Positions 1 through 13,529 of a stretch of DNA of 64,000 bases are shown in pieces. The position numbers were made by a program, and so were the translations under genes. The first letter of the stretch is position 1. Every line of letters begins with the position of its first letter. Source of the stretch: Haloarcula salina (GTDB taxonomy: Archaea; Halobacteriota; Halobacteria; Halobacteriales; Haloarculaceae); NCBI RefSeq assembly GCF_010119195.1, contig NZ_WRXL01000007.1, forward strand, positions 1-64,000. Reading direction: 5' to 3'. The notes under the pieces were generated by a model, which was not told the origin of the DNA, did no database searches, and saw only the letters and a list, made by a program, of their open reading frames with translations.

Positions 1-177
1 GACAAGGGAACGGTCGTCTCCGTCGGTGAAAAAGCGGTGGCCCACGACGTGATGAACGTCCCCGTCGAGACGTTCGGCGGCCTCCCGGCGAAACTGCTCA
101 AGAAAGGGATCGCCGCCCGCTGGATCGCCGACGTGACCGGGGTCGGCCGGGCCGCCAAGGCCTGGCCCGACATGTAG
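1..177 (+). CDS. NAD(P)/FAD-dependent oxidoreductase, C-terminal end (type II NADH dehydrogenase-like)
   Basis: Only the last 58 codons lie in the window; the frame is open from base 1 to TAG at 175-177. The tail (GTVVSVGEKAVAHDV, then GGLPAKLLKKGIAARWI and ending AWPDM) resembles the membrane-associating C-terminus of archaeal type II NADH:quinone oxidoreductases, which pass electrons from NADH to the quinone pool without pumping protons. The catalytic FAD and NAD folds would lie upstream, outside the window, so the assignment rests on the tail alone. The gene converges on gyrA, with about 310 bases of repeat-containing spacer between the two 3' ends. Confidence 0.65.
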   Translation, partial: DKGTVVSVGEKAVAHDVMNVPVETFGGLPAKLLKKGIAARWIADVTGVGRAAKAWPDM

Positions 178-310
178 ACAGGGCAGTCTCTTTTCAGCCG
201 CCTCGTTCGCGGACCGCTGTCTCGCTCGATTCGAAAACTGTGGTTTCCGAGCGATGTGAGACAGCGCTCGTGATCGTAGCGATTTGACGAAAAACGGCCG
301 CTCGCGGTCG
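178..310. other. intergenic hairpin region downstream of the oxidoreductase
   Basis: Non-coding. It carries an imperfect inverted repeat: GCTGTCTCGCTCG at 216-228 pairs with CGAGC..GAGACAGC at 248-265, with a five-base bulge. This could fold at the 3' end of the oxidoreductase transcript. A T-run (TCTTTTC) lies near 187-193. No ORF here looks real. Confidence 0.4.
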
Positions 311-387
311 TTACTCGGACTCTGCTGGAACGACGGTGACGCTCGCGACGCGGTCGCCGTCCGCTAACTCCATGATCGTCACGCCGC
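311..387 (-). pseudogene. displaced second copy of the gyrA 3' end
   Basis: Bases 332-385 match 511-564, inside the gyrA 3' end, at 52 of 54 positions. Alignment continues to a stop codon in the same place: TAA at 311-313 against TAG at 490-492, offset 179. Read on the minus strand, the copy encodes [20 protein letters not shown] followed by AESE, while the real GyrA ends in the same stretch followed by VDAE. The copy has no start and no promoter of its own, so it is a remnant, not a gene. The last codons have diverged most. It is separated from gyrA by a hairpin-rich spacer. Confidence 0.85.
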
Positions 388-489
388 TTCCACCTTTTTC
401 ATCGTCGGGGTTCCTCGCTCGCTTCGCTCGCTGCGGGACCCGTCCTCGAAAAACGTGGGCGAAAAAGGCGCTCGCTTCGCTCGCGCTCG
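386..489 (-). repeat. hairpin spacer between the two gyrA 3' ends; possible gyrBA terminator
   Basis: Read in the gyrA direction, the spacer has two copies of the core GAGCGAAGCGA, at 472-482 and 419-429. The first lies in a short GCGC/GCGC stem right after the gyrA stop. It is followed by a T5 run (462-466) and a second T5 run (448-452), a layout that would suit archaeal termination at oligo-T. The second core lies in a longer imperfect stem with outer arms GGGT..CC and GG..ACCC. The same core occurs beside the sucD and tRNA-Arg 3'-end copies. Confidence 0.65.
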
Positions 490-4868
<4,379 letters not shown>

Positions 4869-4892
4869 TTACGCCTGCTAACAGGGGGAAGC

Positions 4893-4900
4893 GTATAAAA
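4893..4900 (-). promoter_or_regulatory. TATA box of gyrB-gyrA
   Basis: Read on the minus strand this is TTTTATAC, 31-38 bases before the gyrB ATG. It implies a very short leader. It lies in the shared gyrB/top6B intergenic region. Confidence 0.65.
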
Positions 4901-4970
4901 GTCCCGCACGCGCGCGAGCGAGCGGCGGGGCTCCCGTCCCGCGGTTCACTTTCACTCCGGTGGCGATTAC

Positions 4971-4977
4971 CTTTTAA
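4971..4977 (+). promoter_or_regulatory. TATA box of top6B-top6A
   Basis: CTTTTAA lies 29-35 bases before the top6B ATG at 5006, the spacing expected for a leaderless archaeal transcript. Confidence 0.6.
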
Positions 4978-5005
4978 CCTCCACGCCGGTACGTACCGCA
5001 CGACA

Positions 5006-7396
5006 ATGACTTCGTATCAGTCGCGACTCGGCGAGGGCGAGGGGATCGCCGAGGAGCTGGCCGAGTCCCAGCGGGCCATCTCCATCGCCGAGTTCTTCGA
5101 GAAGAACAAGCACATGCTGGGCTTCGACTCGGAGGCCCGGGCGCTCGTCACGGCCGTCAAAGAGGCCGTCGACAACGCGCTCGACGCCTGCGAGGAGGCC
5201 GGTATCCTCCCCGACATCTACGTCGAGATACAGGAGGCCGGTGACTACTACCGGCTGGTCGTCGAGGACAACGGCCCCGGTATCACGAAAGAGCAGGCCC
5301 CCAAAATCTTCGGGAAACTCCTCTACGGCTCCCGGTTCCACGCCCGCGAGCAGAACCGCGGACAACAGGGTATCGGGATCTCCGCCGCCGTCCTCTACTC
5401 GCAGTTGACCTCCGGCAAGCCCGCGAAGATCACGTCCCGACCGAAGGGCCAGGACCAGGCGCAGTACTTCGAACTCATCGTCGACACCGACACGAACGAA
5501 CCGGAGATCAGCGTCGACGAGACGACGACGTGGGAGCGACCCCACGGGACCCGGATCGAACTGGAGATGGAGGCCAACATGCGCGCCCGGTCGACGCTCC
5601 GTGACTACATCCAGGACACCGCCGTGGTCAACCCCCACGCCCGCATCGAGTTCGACGAACCCGGGCTGGAGGAGTCCCTGAAGTTCGAGCGCGCCGAGGG
5701 CGCGGTCCTCCCCGACGAGACCGAGGAGATCCGCCCCCACCCTCACGGGGTCGAACTCGGGACCCTGCTGAAGATGCTCGAAGCCACCGATTCGTACTCC
5801 ATCTCTGGGTTCCTCCAGGAGGAGTTCACTCGTGTGGGTGGCAAGACCGCCGACAGCGTCATCGCGAACTTCAACGACCGTCACTATGGCCGCGGCATGG
5901 CCTGGCAGCCGCCGAAGGTCGGCGAGGACGCGGACGTCGAGGCCGCCGTCGAGGCCGCCGTCGCCAACAAAGGCGCGGAGACGACCGCGACCTTCGCCGC
6001 CGCCGTCTCGGACGCGATCCACGACCGCGACCGCGTGGCGTACCACGAGATCGAAGCCATCGTCGACGACGCGGCCGACGAGGCCGAGACAGACGGCGAC
6101 ACTACGTTCGGCGCGACGGTCCGGGAGAACGCCGTCGAGGCCGCGTGGAGCGCGGTCACGAGCGAGCGGACGAGCGACCTCTACGCGCTGGTCGACGAGG
6201 CGACGACGGTCCGAAAGGACGACGCCGTGGTCGAGGGACTCGCAAGTCGCCTCGCCGACAAGTTCGCCGACGAGGGCCGCCACCGCCTGACGCGCGACGA
6301 GTTCCGCGAGTACGTCGACCGCGCGGCCGACATGACCGAGGAACAGGACGACGCGACGTTCGGCGAGACGGCCCGCGAGAACGTCCTGGAGGAACTCTGG
6401 ACCGCGGCCGTGCAAGTCCCCGAGGACCCGCCGAAGGTCTCGGACGTGGCCGACGACCGCGACACGGCGAGCGAACTGCTCTCGGCGATGCGCGAGACGG
6501 ACATCATCGCGCCGCCGACGGACTGCCTCTCGCCGATCAGCGCCGACCTGGTCGAGGAGGGGCTTCGCAAGGAGTTCGACGCGGACTTCTACGCCGCCTC
6601 GACGCGCGACGCGGCGGTCCACGGCGGCGACCCCTTCATCGTCGAGGCCGGTATCGCCTACGGCGGCGACCTCGAGGCCGAGGGCAGCGTCGACGTGATG
6701 CGCTTCGCCAACCGCGTGCCGCTCGTCTACCAGCGCGGGGCCTGTGCCACGACCGACGTGGTCAAGTCCATCCGCTGGCGCAACTACAACCTCGACCAGC
6801 CCGGCGGCTCGGGCATCCCCAACGGTCCGGCGGTCATCATGGTCCACGTCGCCTCGACGAACGTGCCGTTCACCAGCGAGTCCAAGGACGCCATCGCGAA
6901 CGTCCCCGAGATGGAAGACGAGATCGAACTCGCCATCCGGGAGGCGGCCCGCGAACTCAAGAGCTACCTGAACAAGCGCCAGTCGATGCAACAGCGCCGC
7001 AAGAAGCAGGACAAGCTGGCGACCATTCTGCCGGAGATGGCCGAGAAGCTCACCGAAGTGACGGGCAACGACGAACTGGAGATCGACGATTCGCTGGCGC
7101 GCATCATGAACAACGTCCTCGTTGAGCGCGAGGTCGACGGCGACACCGTCCGCGTGACCGTCGAGAACAACGACGACACCAACGCGGACATCGACCTGAC
7201 CGACATCGTTACCGCCGAGCCACAGGACACCAACGGCGCGACGGTCGTCGAGATGGACGGCGAGTGGTTCGTCAAGTGGTCCGCGACCGTCGAGGCCGGC
7301 GACACCGCCGTCCTGGAGTACAGCGTGCGCGACGAAGCCGAGTTCACCGTCTCGGTCGACGGCGTCGAAGACGAGAAACTCACGGTGAACGCCTGA
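5006..7396 (+). CDS. top6B: DNA topoisomerase VI subunit B
   Basis: 796 residues. This is the GHKL ATPase subunit of the type IIB topoisomerase. The ATP site is visible as [11 protein letters not shown] (Asn57 region), VEDNGPGI and [13 protein letters not shown], followed by the H2TH and transducer parts. The protein is much longer than hyperthermophile versions (roughly 530-560 residues). The extra length is largely an acidic, alanine-rich insertion around residues 305-510. That insertion holds two related blocks: one around residue 366 ([10 protein letters not shown]) and one around 449 ([10 protein letters not shown]). The gene is followed one base later by top6A, and they act together. 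Confidence 0.95.
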   Translation: MTSYQSRLGEGEGIAEELAESQRAISIAEFFEKNKHMLGFDSEARALVTAVKEAVDNALDACEEAGILPDIYVEIQEAGDYYRLVVEDNGPGITKEQAPKIFGKLLYGSRFHAREQNRGQQGIGISAAVLYSQLTSGKPAKITSRPKGQDQAQYFELIVDTDTNEPEISVDETTTWERPHGTRIELEMEANMRARSTLRDYIQDTAVVNPHARIEFDEPGLEESLKFERAEGAVLPDETEEIRPHPHGVELGTLLKMLEATDSYSISGFLQEEFTRVGGKTADSVIANFNDRHYGRGMAWQPPKVGEDADVEAAVEAAVANKGAETTATFAAAVSDAIHDRDRVAYHEIEAIVDDAADEAETDGDTTFGATVRENAVEAAWSAVTSERTSDLYALVDEATTVRKDDAVVEGLASRLADKFADEGRHRLTRDEFREYVDRAADMTEEQDDATFGETARENVLEELWTAAVQVPEDPPKVSDVADDRDTASELLSAMRETDIIAPPTDCLSPISADLVEEGLRKEFDADFYAASTRDAAVHGGDPFIVEAGIAYGGDLEAEGSVDVMRFANRVPLVYQRGACATTDVVKSIRWRNYNLDQPGGSGIPNGPAVIMVHVASTNVPFTSESKDAIANVPEMEDEIELAIREAARELKSYLNKRQSMQQRRKKQDKLATILPEMAEKLTEVTGNDELEIDDSLARIMNNVLVEREVDGDTVRVTVENNDDTNADIDLTDIVTAEPQDTNGATVVEMDGEWFVKWSATVEAGDTAVLEYSVRDEAEFTVSVDGVEDEKLTVNA

Positions 7397-7397
7397 T

Positions 7398-8504
7398 ATG
7401 AGCACCGACTCAGACACGACACCCGAATCGGAGGAAGCGCGCGGGCAACTCATCGACCTCGCGGCGGAGTTCTACGACCAGTTCGCCGGCGGCGAGGTGC
7501 CGACCATGTCCATCCCCACCCGGACGAAGTCGAACATCGTCTTCGACGAGGACGAGCAGGTCTGGGTGTACGGCGACCGCAACTCCACGCGGTCGGCCAA
7601 GACCGTCTCGGGGGCAGAGAAGATTCTGAAGGCCATCTACACGATCGACTTCCTCTCCCAGCAACTGGAGGAGGACCGCTCGTCGACCCTGCGTGAACTG
7701 TACTACCTCTCCGAGTCCTGGGACCTCGACGAGGCCCAGTTCAACACGCAGGACGAGTCGAACAACCTCATCGAGGACTTGGAGATCGTCTCCGACGTCA
7801 AACGCGAGGACTTCCACATGCGCCCGGAGGAGTCCGGGGCGAAAGTGATGGGACCGCTGCTCCTCCGCGAGCAGACCAACCGCGGTGACCGCGAGATTCA
7901 CTGCCAGGACGACGTCGGGCAGGGCGGCTACCAGATCCCGAACAACCCCGACACCATCGAGTTCCTCGACAACGACGCGGAGTTCGTCCTCTGCGTGGAG
8001 ACCGGCGGCATGCGCGACCGACTCGTCGAGAACGGCTTCGACGACGAGTACGACGCCCTGGTCGTTCACCTCGGCGGTCAGCCCGCACGGGCGACCCGGC
8101 GGCTCATCAAGCGCCTCCACGACGAACTGGACCTCCCGGTCACGGTGTTCACTGACGGTGACCCGTGGTCGTACCGCATCTTCGGGTCGGTCTCCTACGG
8201 CTCCATCAAGAGCGCGCACCTCTCGGAGTACCTGGCGACCCCCGAGGCCCAGTTCATCGGCATCCGCCCGGAGGACATCGTCGAGTACGAACTACCGACG
8301 GACCCGCTGTCGGACTCGGACGTCAACGCCCTGGAGAGCGAACTGGAGGACCCGCGCTTCCAGTCGGAGTTCTGGACCGAACAGATCGAACTCCAGCTCG
8401 ACATCAACAAGAAGGCAGAACAGCAGGCGCTGGCCTCCCGGGGTCTCGACTTCGTGACGGACACGTACCTGCCCGAGCGGTTGGACGAGATGGGCGTGTT
8501 GTAG
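7398..8504 (+). CDS. top6A: DNA topoisomerase VI subunit A (Spo11-like)
   Basis: 368 residues. This is the DNA-cleaving subunit, homologous to eukaryotic Spo11. The winged-helix CAP domain carries [10 protein letters not shown]; by comparison with Spo11 the nucleophile is probably the second tyrosine, Tyr103. TOPRIM metal ligands are seen in LCVETGGM (Glu) and FTDGDPWSY (DxD). The C-terminal region [15 protein letters not shown] is typical of the family. The start ATG lies one base after the top6B stop, so the two are co-transcribed and probably translationally coupled. Confidence 0.96.
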   Translation: MSTDSDTTPESEEARGQLIDLAAEFYDQFAGGEVPTMSIPTRTKSNIVFDEDEQVWVYGDRNSTRSAKTVSGAEKILKAIYTIDFLSQQLEEDRSSTLRELYYLSESWDLDEAQFNTQDESNNLIEDLEIVSDVKREDFHMRPEESGAKVMGPLLLREQTNRGDREIHCQDDVGQGGYQIPNNPDTIEFLDNDAEFVLCVETGGMRDRLVENGFDDEYDALVVHLGGQPARATRRLIKRLHDELDLPVTVFTDGDPWSYRIFGSVSYGSIKSAHLSEYLATPEAQFIGIRPEDIVEYELPTDPLSDSDVNALESELEDPRFQSEFWTEQIELQLDINKKAEQQALASRGLDFVTDTYLPERLDEMGVL

Positions 8505-8531
8505 CCACGCAGGGCCACTTCGAATCGCGCG

Positions 8532-9278
8532 TCAGTTCTCGTCCAGCACGACCGGCACGCCGCGCTTAGCCACGTCCTCTGCGAACGCGCCCGAGTCGGC
8601 TTCGAGCGACGTGAACGTGTTGTAGTGCATCGGGAGCACGAGGTCCGGGTCCATCGCCTCGGCCAGGTCGGCGGCCTCGTGGCGGTTCATCGTGTAGCTC
8701 TGGGCGATCGAGGGGACGAACAGCGACACGTCCAGTTCCGCGTGGCCCTCCAGCACGTCGGTGTCGCCGGTCCAGAACACGCAGGTGTCGTCGACGGAGA
8801 CGAGGAAGCCACAGCCGATGCCCTTCGGGTGGATTGGCGTGCCGTCGTCCTCGACGTTCCGCCCGTCCTCGTGGTTGTACGCCGGAACGGTCCAGACGGG
8901 CACGCCGTCGACCAGGATGTCTGCCTCCGTCGAGACCTCGCGCACCTCGTAGTCGAGGTCGGCGAGGCGGTCGAGGTCGCGGTCGGAGGCGTGGACGTTG
9001 ATGCCCTCGCAGGCGACGACGGTGGCGTCGTCGCTCGCGACGCGGCGGATGCCGTCGGGGTCGTAGTGGTGCACGTGGGTCACGCAGACGATGTCGCCGT
9101 CCTTCGGGGCGTAGTCGCGCGTCGGCGGGTGGCCGACGCCGGGCGTGTCCGGTTCCCACTCGCCGGTGAGGACGCCGTAGCGACCGGGGTCGAAGTAGAC
9201 CACGGTATCTTCGCCTTCGAGTCGGAGGGTCGCGTAGCCGAGCCACTCCGCGGTGATGCCGTCGTGTCGGACTGTCAT
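8532..9278 (-). CDS. MBL-fold metallo-hydrolase
   Basis: 248 residues of the metallo-beta-lactamase fold, close in style to the UlaG/UPF0173-type hydrolases. Metal-binding motif: CVTHVHHYDPDGI (HxHxxD-like). Later ligands are probably in FWTGDTDVL and PMHYNTF. The substrate is unknown. The gene stands alone, converging with top6A and upstream of the ligase in the same orientation, and gives no pathway hint. Confidence 0.8.
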   Translation of the reverse strand: MTVRHDGITAEWLGYATLRLEGEDTVVYFDPGRYGVLTGEWEPDTPGVGHPPTRDYAPKDGDIVCVTHVHHYDPDGIRRVASDDATVVACEGINVHASDRDLDRLADLDYEVREVSTEADILVDGVPVWTVPAYNHEDGRNVEDDGTPIHPKGIGCGFLVSVDDTCVFWTGDTDVLEGHAELDVSLFVPSIAQSYTMNRHEAADLAEAMDPDLVLPMHYNTFTSLEADSGAFAEDVAKRGVPVVLDEN

Positions 9279-9337
9279 GGGCGACCGTTCACGGAGGCGA
9301 CCATTACGCGTGTCGGTCCGGCCCCTCGCGAGACGCG

Positions 9338-9406
9338 GTCAGTCGTCGTCGCCGATCGTCTCGGTCAGCCGTCGCCGGCGATCATCCCGTCAGCCGTCGC
9401 CGGCGA
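9338..9406 (-). repeat. tandem repetition of the ligase gene 3' end
   Basis: The 18-base string GTCAGCCGTCGCCGGCGA occurs at 389-406 within this block's numbering offset 9000 (9389-9406, which includes the ligase stop). It occurs again, identical, at 9364-9381. A decayed third form (GTCAGTCGTCGTCGCCGATC) starts near 9338. The period is 25-26 bases. Each copy includes the TGA stop when read in the ligase direction. It looks like a simple 3'-end amplification without an intervening hairpin. Confidence 0.7.
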
Positions 9407-11048
9407 GCCGTTCGACCCGCTCCAGCGAGTCGGCGTCCGCGGGGGACTTGTCCTCCCGGACCGAGCGGAACCGGGGGAAGCGCAGGGCGTACCCCGAGTC
9501 GTAGGACTGCGAGGCCTGGATCTCCTCGTAGCCGACCTCGAAGACGACCGCGGGGTCTAAATCGACCTCGCGGCCGTCCTCGCTTCGGACGTGGGCCTCG
9601 AAGCGCTCGGTCAGATCGTCGAGTTCCTCGTCGGTGAGGCCCGTGGCGACGTTGCCGACGGTGGCGTAGCCGCCGTCGGTCCGGACGGCGAGTTCGAACG
9701 TGCCGAGGACGTTCGCCCGGCGTCCCTCGCCCCACGCCGCGCCGGTCACGACGCAGTCCAGCGTCTCCACGTCGGGCTTGCGCTTGCGCCAGCGCTTGCC
9801 CCGCTTGCCGGGGGTGTACGCCGCGTCGGGGTCCTTCAGCATGATGCCCTCCTGGCCGGCGGCGAGGGCCGCCGTCTCGATCTCCTCGATCTCGTCGGTC
9901 GTGTCACAGAGTCGGACCGCGGAGACGAGGTCGCCGTCGGCGGCGCACAGCGAGCCGAGGCGGTCGTGGCGCTCCGAGAGCGGCGCGTTGAGGAGGTCCT
10001 CGCCGTCGGCGTGCAGGCAGTCGAAGGCGTGGAGGCGGACCGCCACGTCCTCGCGGGTCGCGGCCACGTCGTGCTTGCGCCGGAAGCGCCGGAGCACCTC
10101 CTGGAAGGGGAGCGGGTCGCCGCCGTCGTCCACCGCGACGACCTCGCCGTCGAGGATGGCGGGCGCGGACAGCGCCGACTCGACTCGCTCGACGACCTCC
10201 GGGAGCGGGTCGGTGACTTCCTCCATGTTCCGGGAGAACAGGCGGGCGTCCTCGCCGTCGAAGTGGACCTGCACGCGAGCGCCGTCGTACTTCCACTCGA
10301 CCGCGACGCGCTCCCAGTCGTCGAGCGCCCCGGTCACGGTCCCGGCCTGCGCGAGCATCGCCTGGACGGGCCGGCCGATCTCGAGCGTGATGGCCTCCAG
10401 CCCGGATTCGCCCTCGTCGCGGGCCACCTCGGCGACGTGGCCGTAGTCGTTCGAGACCTGGAGCGCGCGTTCGACGGATTCGACGGGCGCGTCGAAGGCG
10501 ACCGCGACGGCGTCGCGGACCGTCCCCTCGCCGACGCCGATGCGCATCTCCGAGAGGACGAGCCGAGCGAGGAAGGCGGCTTCCGAGGGCGAACAGCGGT
10601 TGAACAGCCCGAAGAGGATGTCGACTTTCGTCCCCTGACTGCCGTCGCCGTCGACGGCGGCCAGCGCCCGGAGTTCGGCGTCGAGTTCGGCCACCGTGAG
10701 GGCGTCGTCGCCGCCCGCGCCGAAGGCGGCGAGCCCCCGCTGACCGCCGAAGTCGTAGCTGGCCGCGACGGCCCCGATCTCGCCGCGCTCGGCCAGCCGC
10801 CGCTCCACGTCGTCGGCGTCGACGTTCCGTCCCGCCGCCCGAGCGATTGCCTCGTAGCAGAGCCGCGGACCGACGTCGAGCGTCCGAGACTCGTGGGCGG
10901 GGAACACCCGGCCCTGGACGAAGCGAGCGAGCGTCGCGAGGTCGTCGCCGGCGTCGGAAAACAGCGCGGTCACCGCGTCGGTGATGGCGGTGTCTGCGCT
11001 CTCGGCTTCGATCTCTTCGGCGCGGTCGGCGAAGGCGGCGAACTCCAT
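9390..11048 (-). CDS. ligA: ATP-dependent DNA ligase
   Basis: 552 residues. It seals nicks during replication and repair, using ATP. The adenylated lysine is Lys253 in EWKYDGARVQVHF (motif I). Further nucleotidyltransferase motifs are LFSRNMEEVTDPLP, AILDGEVVA, EGIMLKDPD and KRGKRWRKRKPD. The N-terminal part is the DNA-binding domain (FAGDQRGLAAF-like loop region; here FGGQRGLAAFGAG), and the C-terminal part is the OB domain. Length fits archaeal replicative ligases. The final codons RLAGDG and stop are repeated just downstream. Confidence 0.95.
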   Translation of the reverse strand: MEFAAFADRAEEIEAESADTAITDAVTALFSDAGDDLATLARFVQGRVFPAHESRTLDVGPRLCYEAIARAAGRNVDADDVERRLAERGEIGAVAASYDFGGQRGLAAFGAGGDDALTVAELDAELRALAAVDGDGSQGTKVDILFGLFNRCSPSEAAFLARLVLSEMRIGVGEGTVRDAVAVAFDAPVESVERALQVSNDYGHVAEVARDEGESGLEAITLEIGRPVQAMLAQAGTVTGALDDWERVAVEWKYDGARVQVHFDGEDARLFSRNMEEVTDPLPEVVERVESALSAPAILDGEVVAVDDGGDPLPFQEVLRRFRRKHDVAATREDVAVRLHAFDCLHADGEDLLNAPLSERHDRLGSLCAADGDLVSAVRLCDTTDEIEEIETAALAAGQEGIMLKDPDAAYTPGKRGKRWRKRKPDVETLDCVVTGAAWGEGRRANVLGTFELAVRTDGGYATVGNVATGLTDEELDDLTERFEAHVRSEDGREVDLDPAVVFEVGYEEIQASQSYDSGYALRFPRFRSVREDKSPADADSLERVERLAGDG

Positions 11049-11086
11049 CGGGCGTCAGTACCTCGTTGGTGACCGTAAACCCAGCG

Positions 11087-13528
11087 TCACCCGACCGTGT
11101 GCGTGACGGTGACGTTCTCGCCCGCCGACGCCGCCGCGTAGGGGCGGTCGGGCGACCCCGACGCGCCGAAGACGTAGTCGAAACGCTCGTTCTCGTTCGT
11201 GTCCTGGTGGGCGACGAGGACGAGCGGCTGGCCGGAGGGGGGTGGCCCGTCGAGTTCGATGCGAACGTCGCGGTGCGTCCCGGCCGAGAGGTACTCCGAG
11301 GTCCCGATCACGCGCCCTGACTCCTCGTAGCGGTGGACGACGAGGAAGCCGCCCTCTGAGAGCGACGCCGACTCGACGGTGAGCTGGTCGCCGGCCACGG
11401 CCGGACTGGTCACGGTCATCGAGGCGACTGGCGAGGACAGCAGGATGAACGCGACGTAGGCGACGCCGAGCAACACTGCAGCGTGCTTCGCGCCGTCCCT
11501 GAGGCTTCCCTCGCCCAGTTGACCGCCGACGAAGCCGGTCAGGACCGCCTGGATCAGCGCGGTGTGGAAGAACACGAGCGTGTAGGCGGCCTTGTCGACC
11601 CGTCCGAAGCGGGCGAACTGGCTGGCGTCGACGCCGAGGCGGTTCGACGACGGCGGCGTCGGCACGTTCGACGGCAGGCTCGGGACCAGCACCTCCTGGA
11701 CGGCGACGATGATGATGAGGAACACCAGAAACGCGACGTAGATGACGACGAGGTAGGTGAGCATCTGCTGCTGGCGGCGGCGCTTCAGCCGGAGATCCGC
11801 CCGAGACTGGGTCGCCGCGATGCGGAACACCGGGCCGAGTTCGCCCGAGGCGTGCATCGCGTTGGTCAGCAGCGTCACGACGCGCGTGACCGACGCGGTC
11901 CGGACTCGGCGACCGAATCGCACGAGGGCGTCGTCGACGTTCGCGCCCATCGAGATGTCGGCCCAGATACGGTCCATCTCGGGCGTGAGCACGCCGAGGT
12001 CGCTCCCGCGCACGCGCCGGAGGCTCTCGACGACGGTCATCCCCGCCTCGTTCAGGCTCGCCAGCCGCTCGAGCAGGTCCGGCGTCGCCGTCTCGATGCG
12101 GGCCAGCCGGCGGGCGTACACCCAGCGCGCCAGCGCGAACGGCCCGAGAATCAACAGCGCGGCCTGGATGACGTAGTCGTCGGCGGTGCGGACGTTGACC
12201 GTCGACGCCTGCAGCGCGGCGGGCAGTCGGAGCGCGAGCAACAGCAGCGCGACGGGGACGGCGATGTACAGCACGTACCGGGGGTTCCAGACCAGCGACT
12301 CCACCGGCGAGCGAAGCAGTTCGCGGACGGACTGGACGCGGTCGTAGAACCGAAGCCGGAGCCGGTTCGCCTCGTCGGCCGGAACGACGCCGCCGTCGGT
12401 CACCTCCGCCTGCTTGGCCGCCGGAGCCGGCTTCCCGAACGTGGTCGTCTCGTGTCTGTCGAGCACGTCCGTCACGCCGAAGTCGGCGATGCCCAGCGAC
12501 TGGAGTTTGAGGTCCAGATAGACGATGAACCCGACGTTGGCGAGCGGGATGACGAGGTACGCCATCAGCTGTAACAGCCACAGCGTGTCCGTCGTCGTCA
12601 GTCCGAACACGAGCAGGATGGTCATCAGGAACAGGACCGCGGCCACGAAGACGGTGACGTACGCCTCGGCGACCGTCGCCAGCCGTTCGAGCAGGTCCGC
12701 CTGACGCTCGGCGGCCTCCTCGTGGTGGCGCTCGTACTGCTCGTAGAGGAACGACGACAGCGACTGGCCGCTCTGGAGAACGCTGCCGAGGTTCTCCGAG
12801 AACGTCCTGAACGTCTCGCTCGGCGTCCGGCGCGACATGTGCCTGAGCGCCGAGATCATGTCCCGGCCGAACAGGTCCATCTCCCGGACCGCGACGCCGA
12901 CCTCCTTCGCCGTGTCACCGTAGATCGCCTGGTTCCGGGCCAGGACGCGCAACACGTCGGGAAACGACATCCCGCCCCGAGAGAGCGCGTACATGAACGC
13001 GATGGTTCGGGCCATCCCGGCGTCGATGTTCCGGCCCCGCACGTCCGCCCGGTTCTTGGGCTGTTCCCAGCGGACGAGGTACGTGAGGAGGGCGCTGAGG
13101 ACGCCGGAGGCGATTCCGCCCGCGATGATGACGTACAGCGTCTGGGTCGGCGTCAGGACGAGTTCGAAGTCGCGGAGACCGAACGCCGTCACCATCGTCG
13201 ACGGCAGGCCCTGCGCGAGGGTCACGAGGTCGGGGATGACCAGGAGGAATCCGCCGACGGCGTACGCACCGGCGACGGCCCCGGCGACGGCCGCCCCAGC
13301 GGCGTACAGCAGCGTCCGGGCCGCGTAGCCGCGGTAGGTCTCGCCGACGTAGGCCGCTTCGAGATGGCGCTCGCGCTCCTCGGACTGGCCGACGTAGCGG
13401 CCGAACAGCCGGCGCGCGAGTCTCGTGATATTCCGGTCGAACGTCTCGTCGACGGTGCTGTACAGCACCAGTGCGACGATAGCGACGACGAGGGCGAGCG
13501 GGGCCAGTCCGAGCGGGTTCAGGGCCAT
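11087..13528 (-). CDS. pilC: type II/IV secretion system membrane platform protein (TadC/PilC-like, two domains)
   Basis: 813 residues with two T2SSF-type halves: about residues 140-320, and 430-620 with the FNEAG-type sequence SLNEAGMTVVESLRRVRG. Each half is flanked by hydrophobic helices. The last 150 residues hold two or three more membrane spans and an extracytoplasmic beta-rich tail. Haloarchaeal PilC proteins anchor type IV pilus assembly. The gene starts one base after the ATPase gene, so the two form an operon. No pilin gene is visible nearby, so the pilin substrates must be encoded elsewhere. Confidence 0.88.
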   Translation of the reverse strand: MALNPLGLAPLALVVAIVALVLYSTVDETFDRNITRLARRLFGRYVGQSEERERHLEAAYVGETYRGYAARTLLYAAGAAVAGAVAGAYAVGGFLLVIPDLVTLAQGLPSTMVTAFGLRDFELVLTPTQTLYVIIAGGIASGVLSALLTYLVRWEQPKNRADVRGRNIDAGMARTIAFMYALSRGGMSFPDVLRVLARNQAIYGDTAKEVGVAVREMDLFGRDMISALRHMSRRTPSETFRTFSENLGSVLQSGQSLSSFLYEQYERHHEEAAERQADLLERLATVAEAYVTVFVAAVLFLMTILLVFGLTTTDTLWLLQLMAYLVIPLANVGFIVYLDLKLQSLGIADFGVTDVLDRHETTTFGKPAPAAKQAEVTDGGVVPADEANRLRLRFYDRVQSVRELLRSPVESLVWNPRYVLYIAVPVALLLLALRLPAALQASTVNVRTADDYVIQAALLILGPFALARWVYARRLARIETATPDLLERLASLNEAGMTVVESLRRVRGSDLGVLTPEMDRIWADISMGANVDDALVRFGRRVRTASVTRVVTLLTNAMHASGELGPVFRIAATQSRADLRLKRRRQQQMLTYLVVIYVAFLVFLIIIVAVQEVLVPSLPSNVPTPPSSNRLGVDASQFARFGRVDKAAYTLVFFHTALIQAVLTGFVGGQLGEGSLRDGAKHAAVLLGVAYVAFILLSSPVASMTVTSPAVAGDQLTVESASLSEGGFLVVHRYEESGRVIGTSEYLSAGTHRDVRIELDGPPPSGQPLVLVAHQDTNENERFDYVFGASGSPDRPYAAASAGENVTVTHTVG

Positions 13529-13529
13529 G

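Noticed and set aside
4967-7453. 828-residue open frame antisense to top6B, and many similar long antisense frames
   Set aside because: High-GC codon shadow. The frames lack conserved motifs, are rich in Val/Asp/Arg/Leu runs, and mirror the codon pattern of the real genes.
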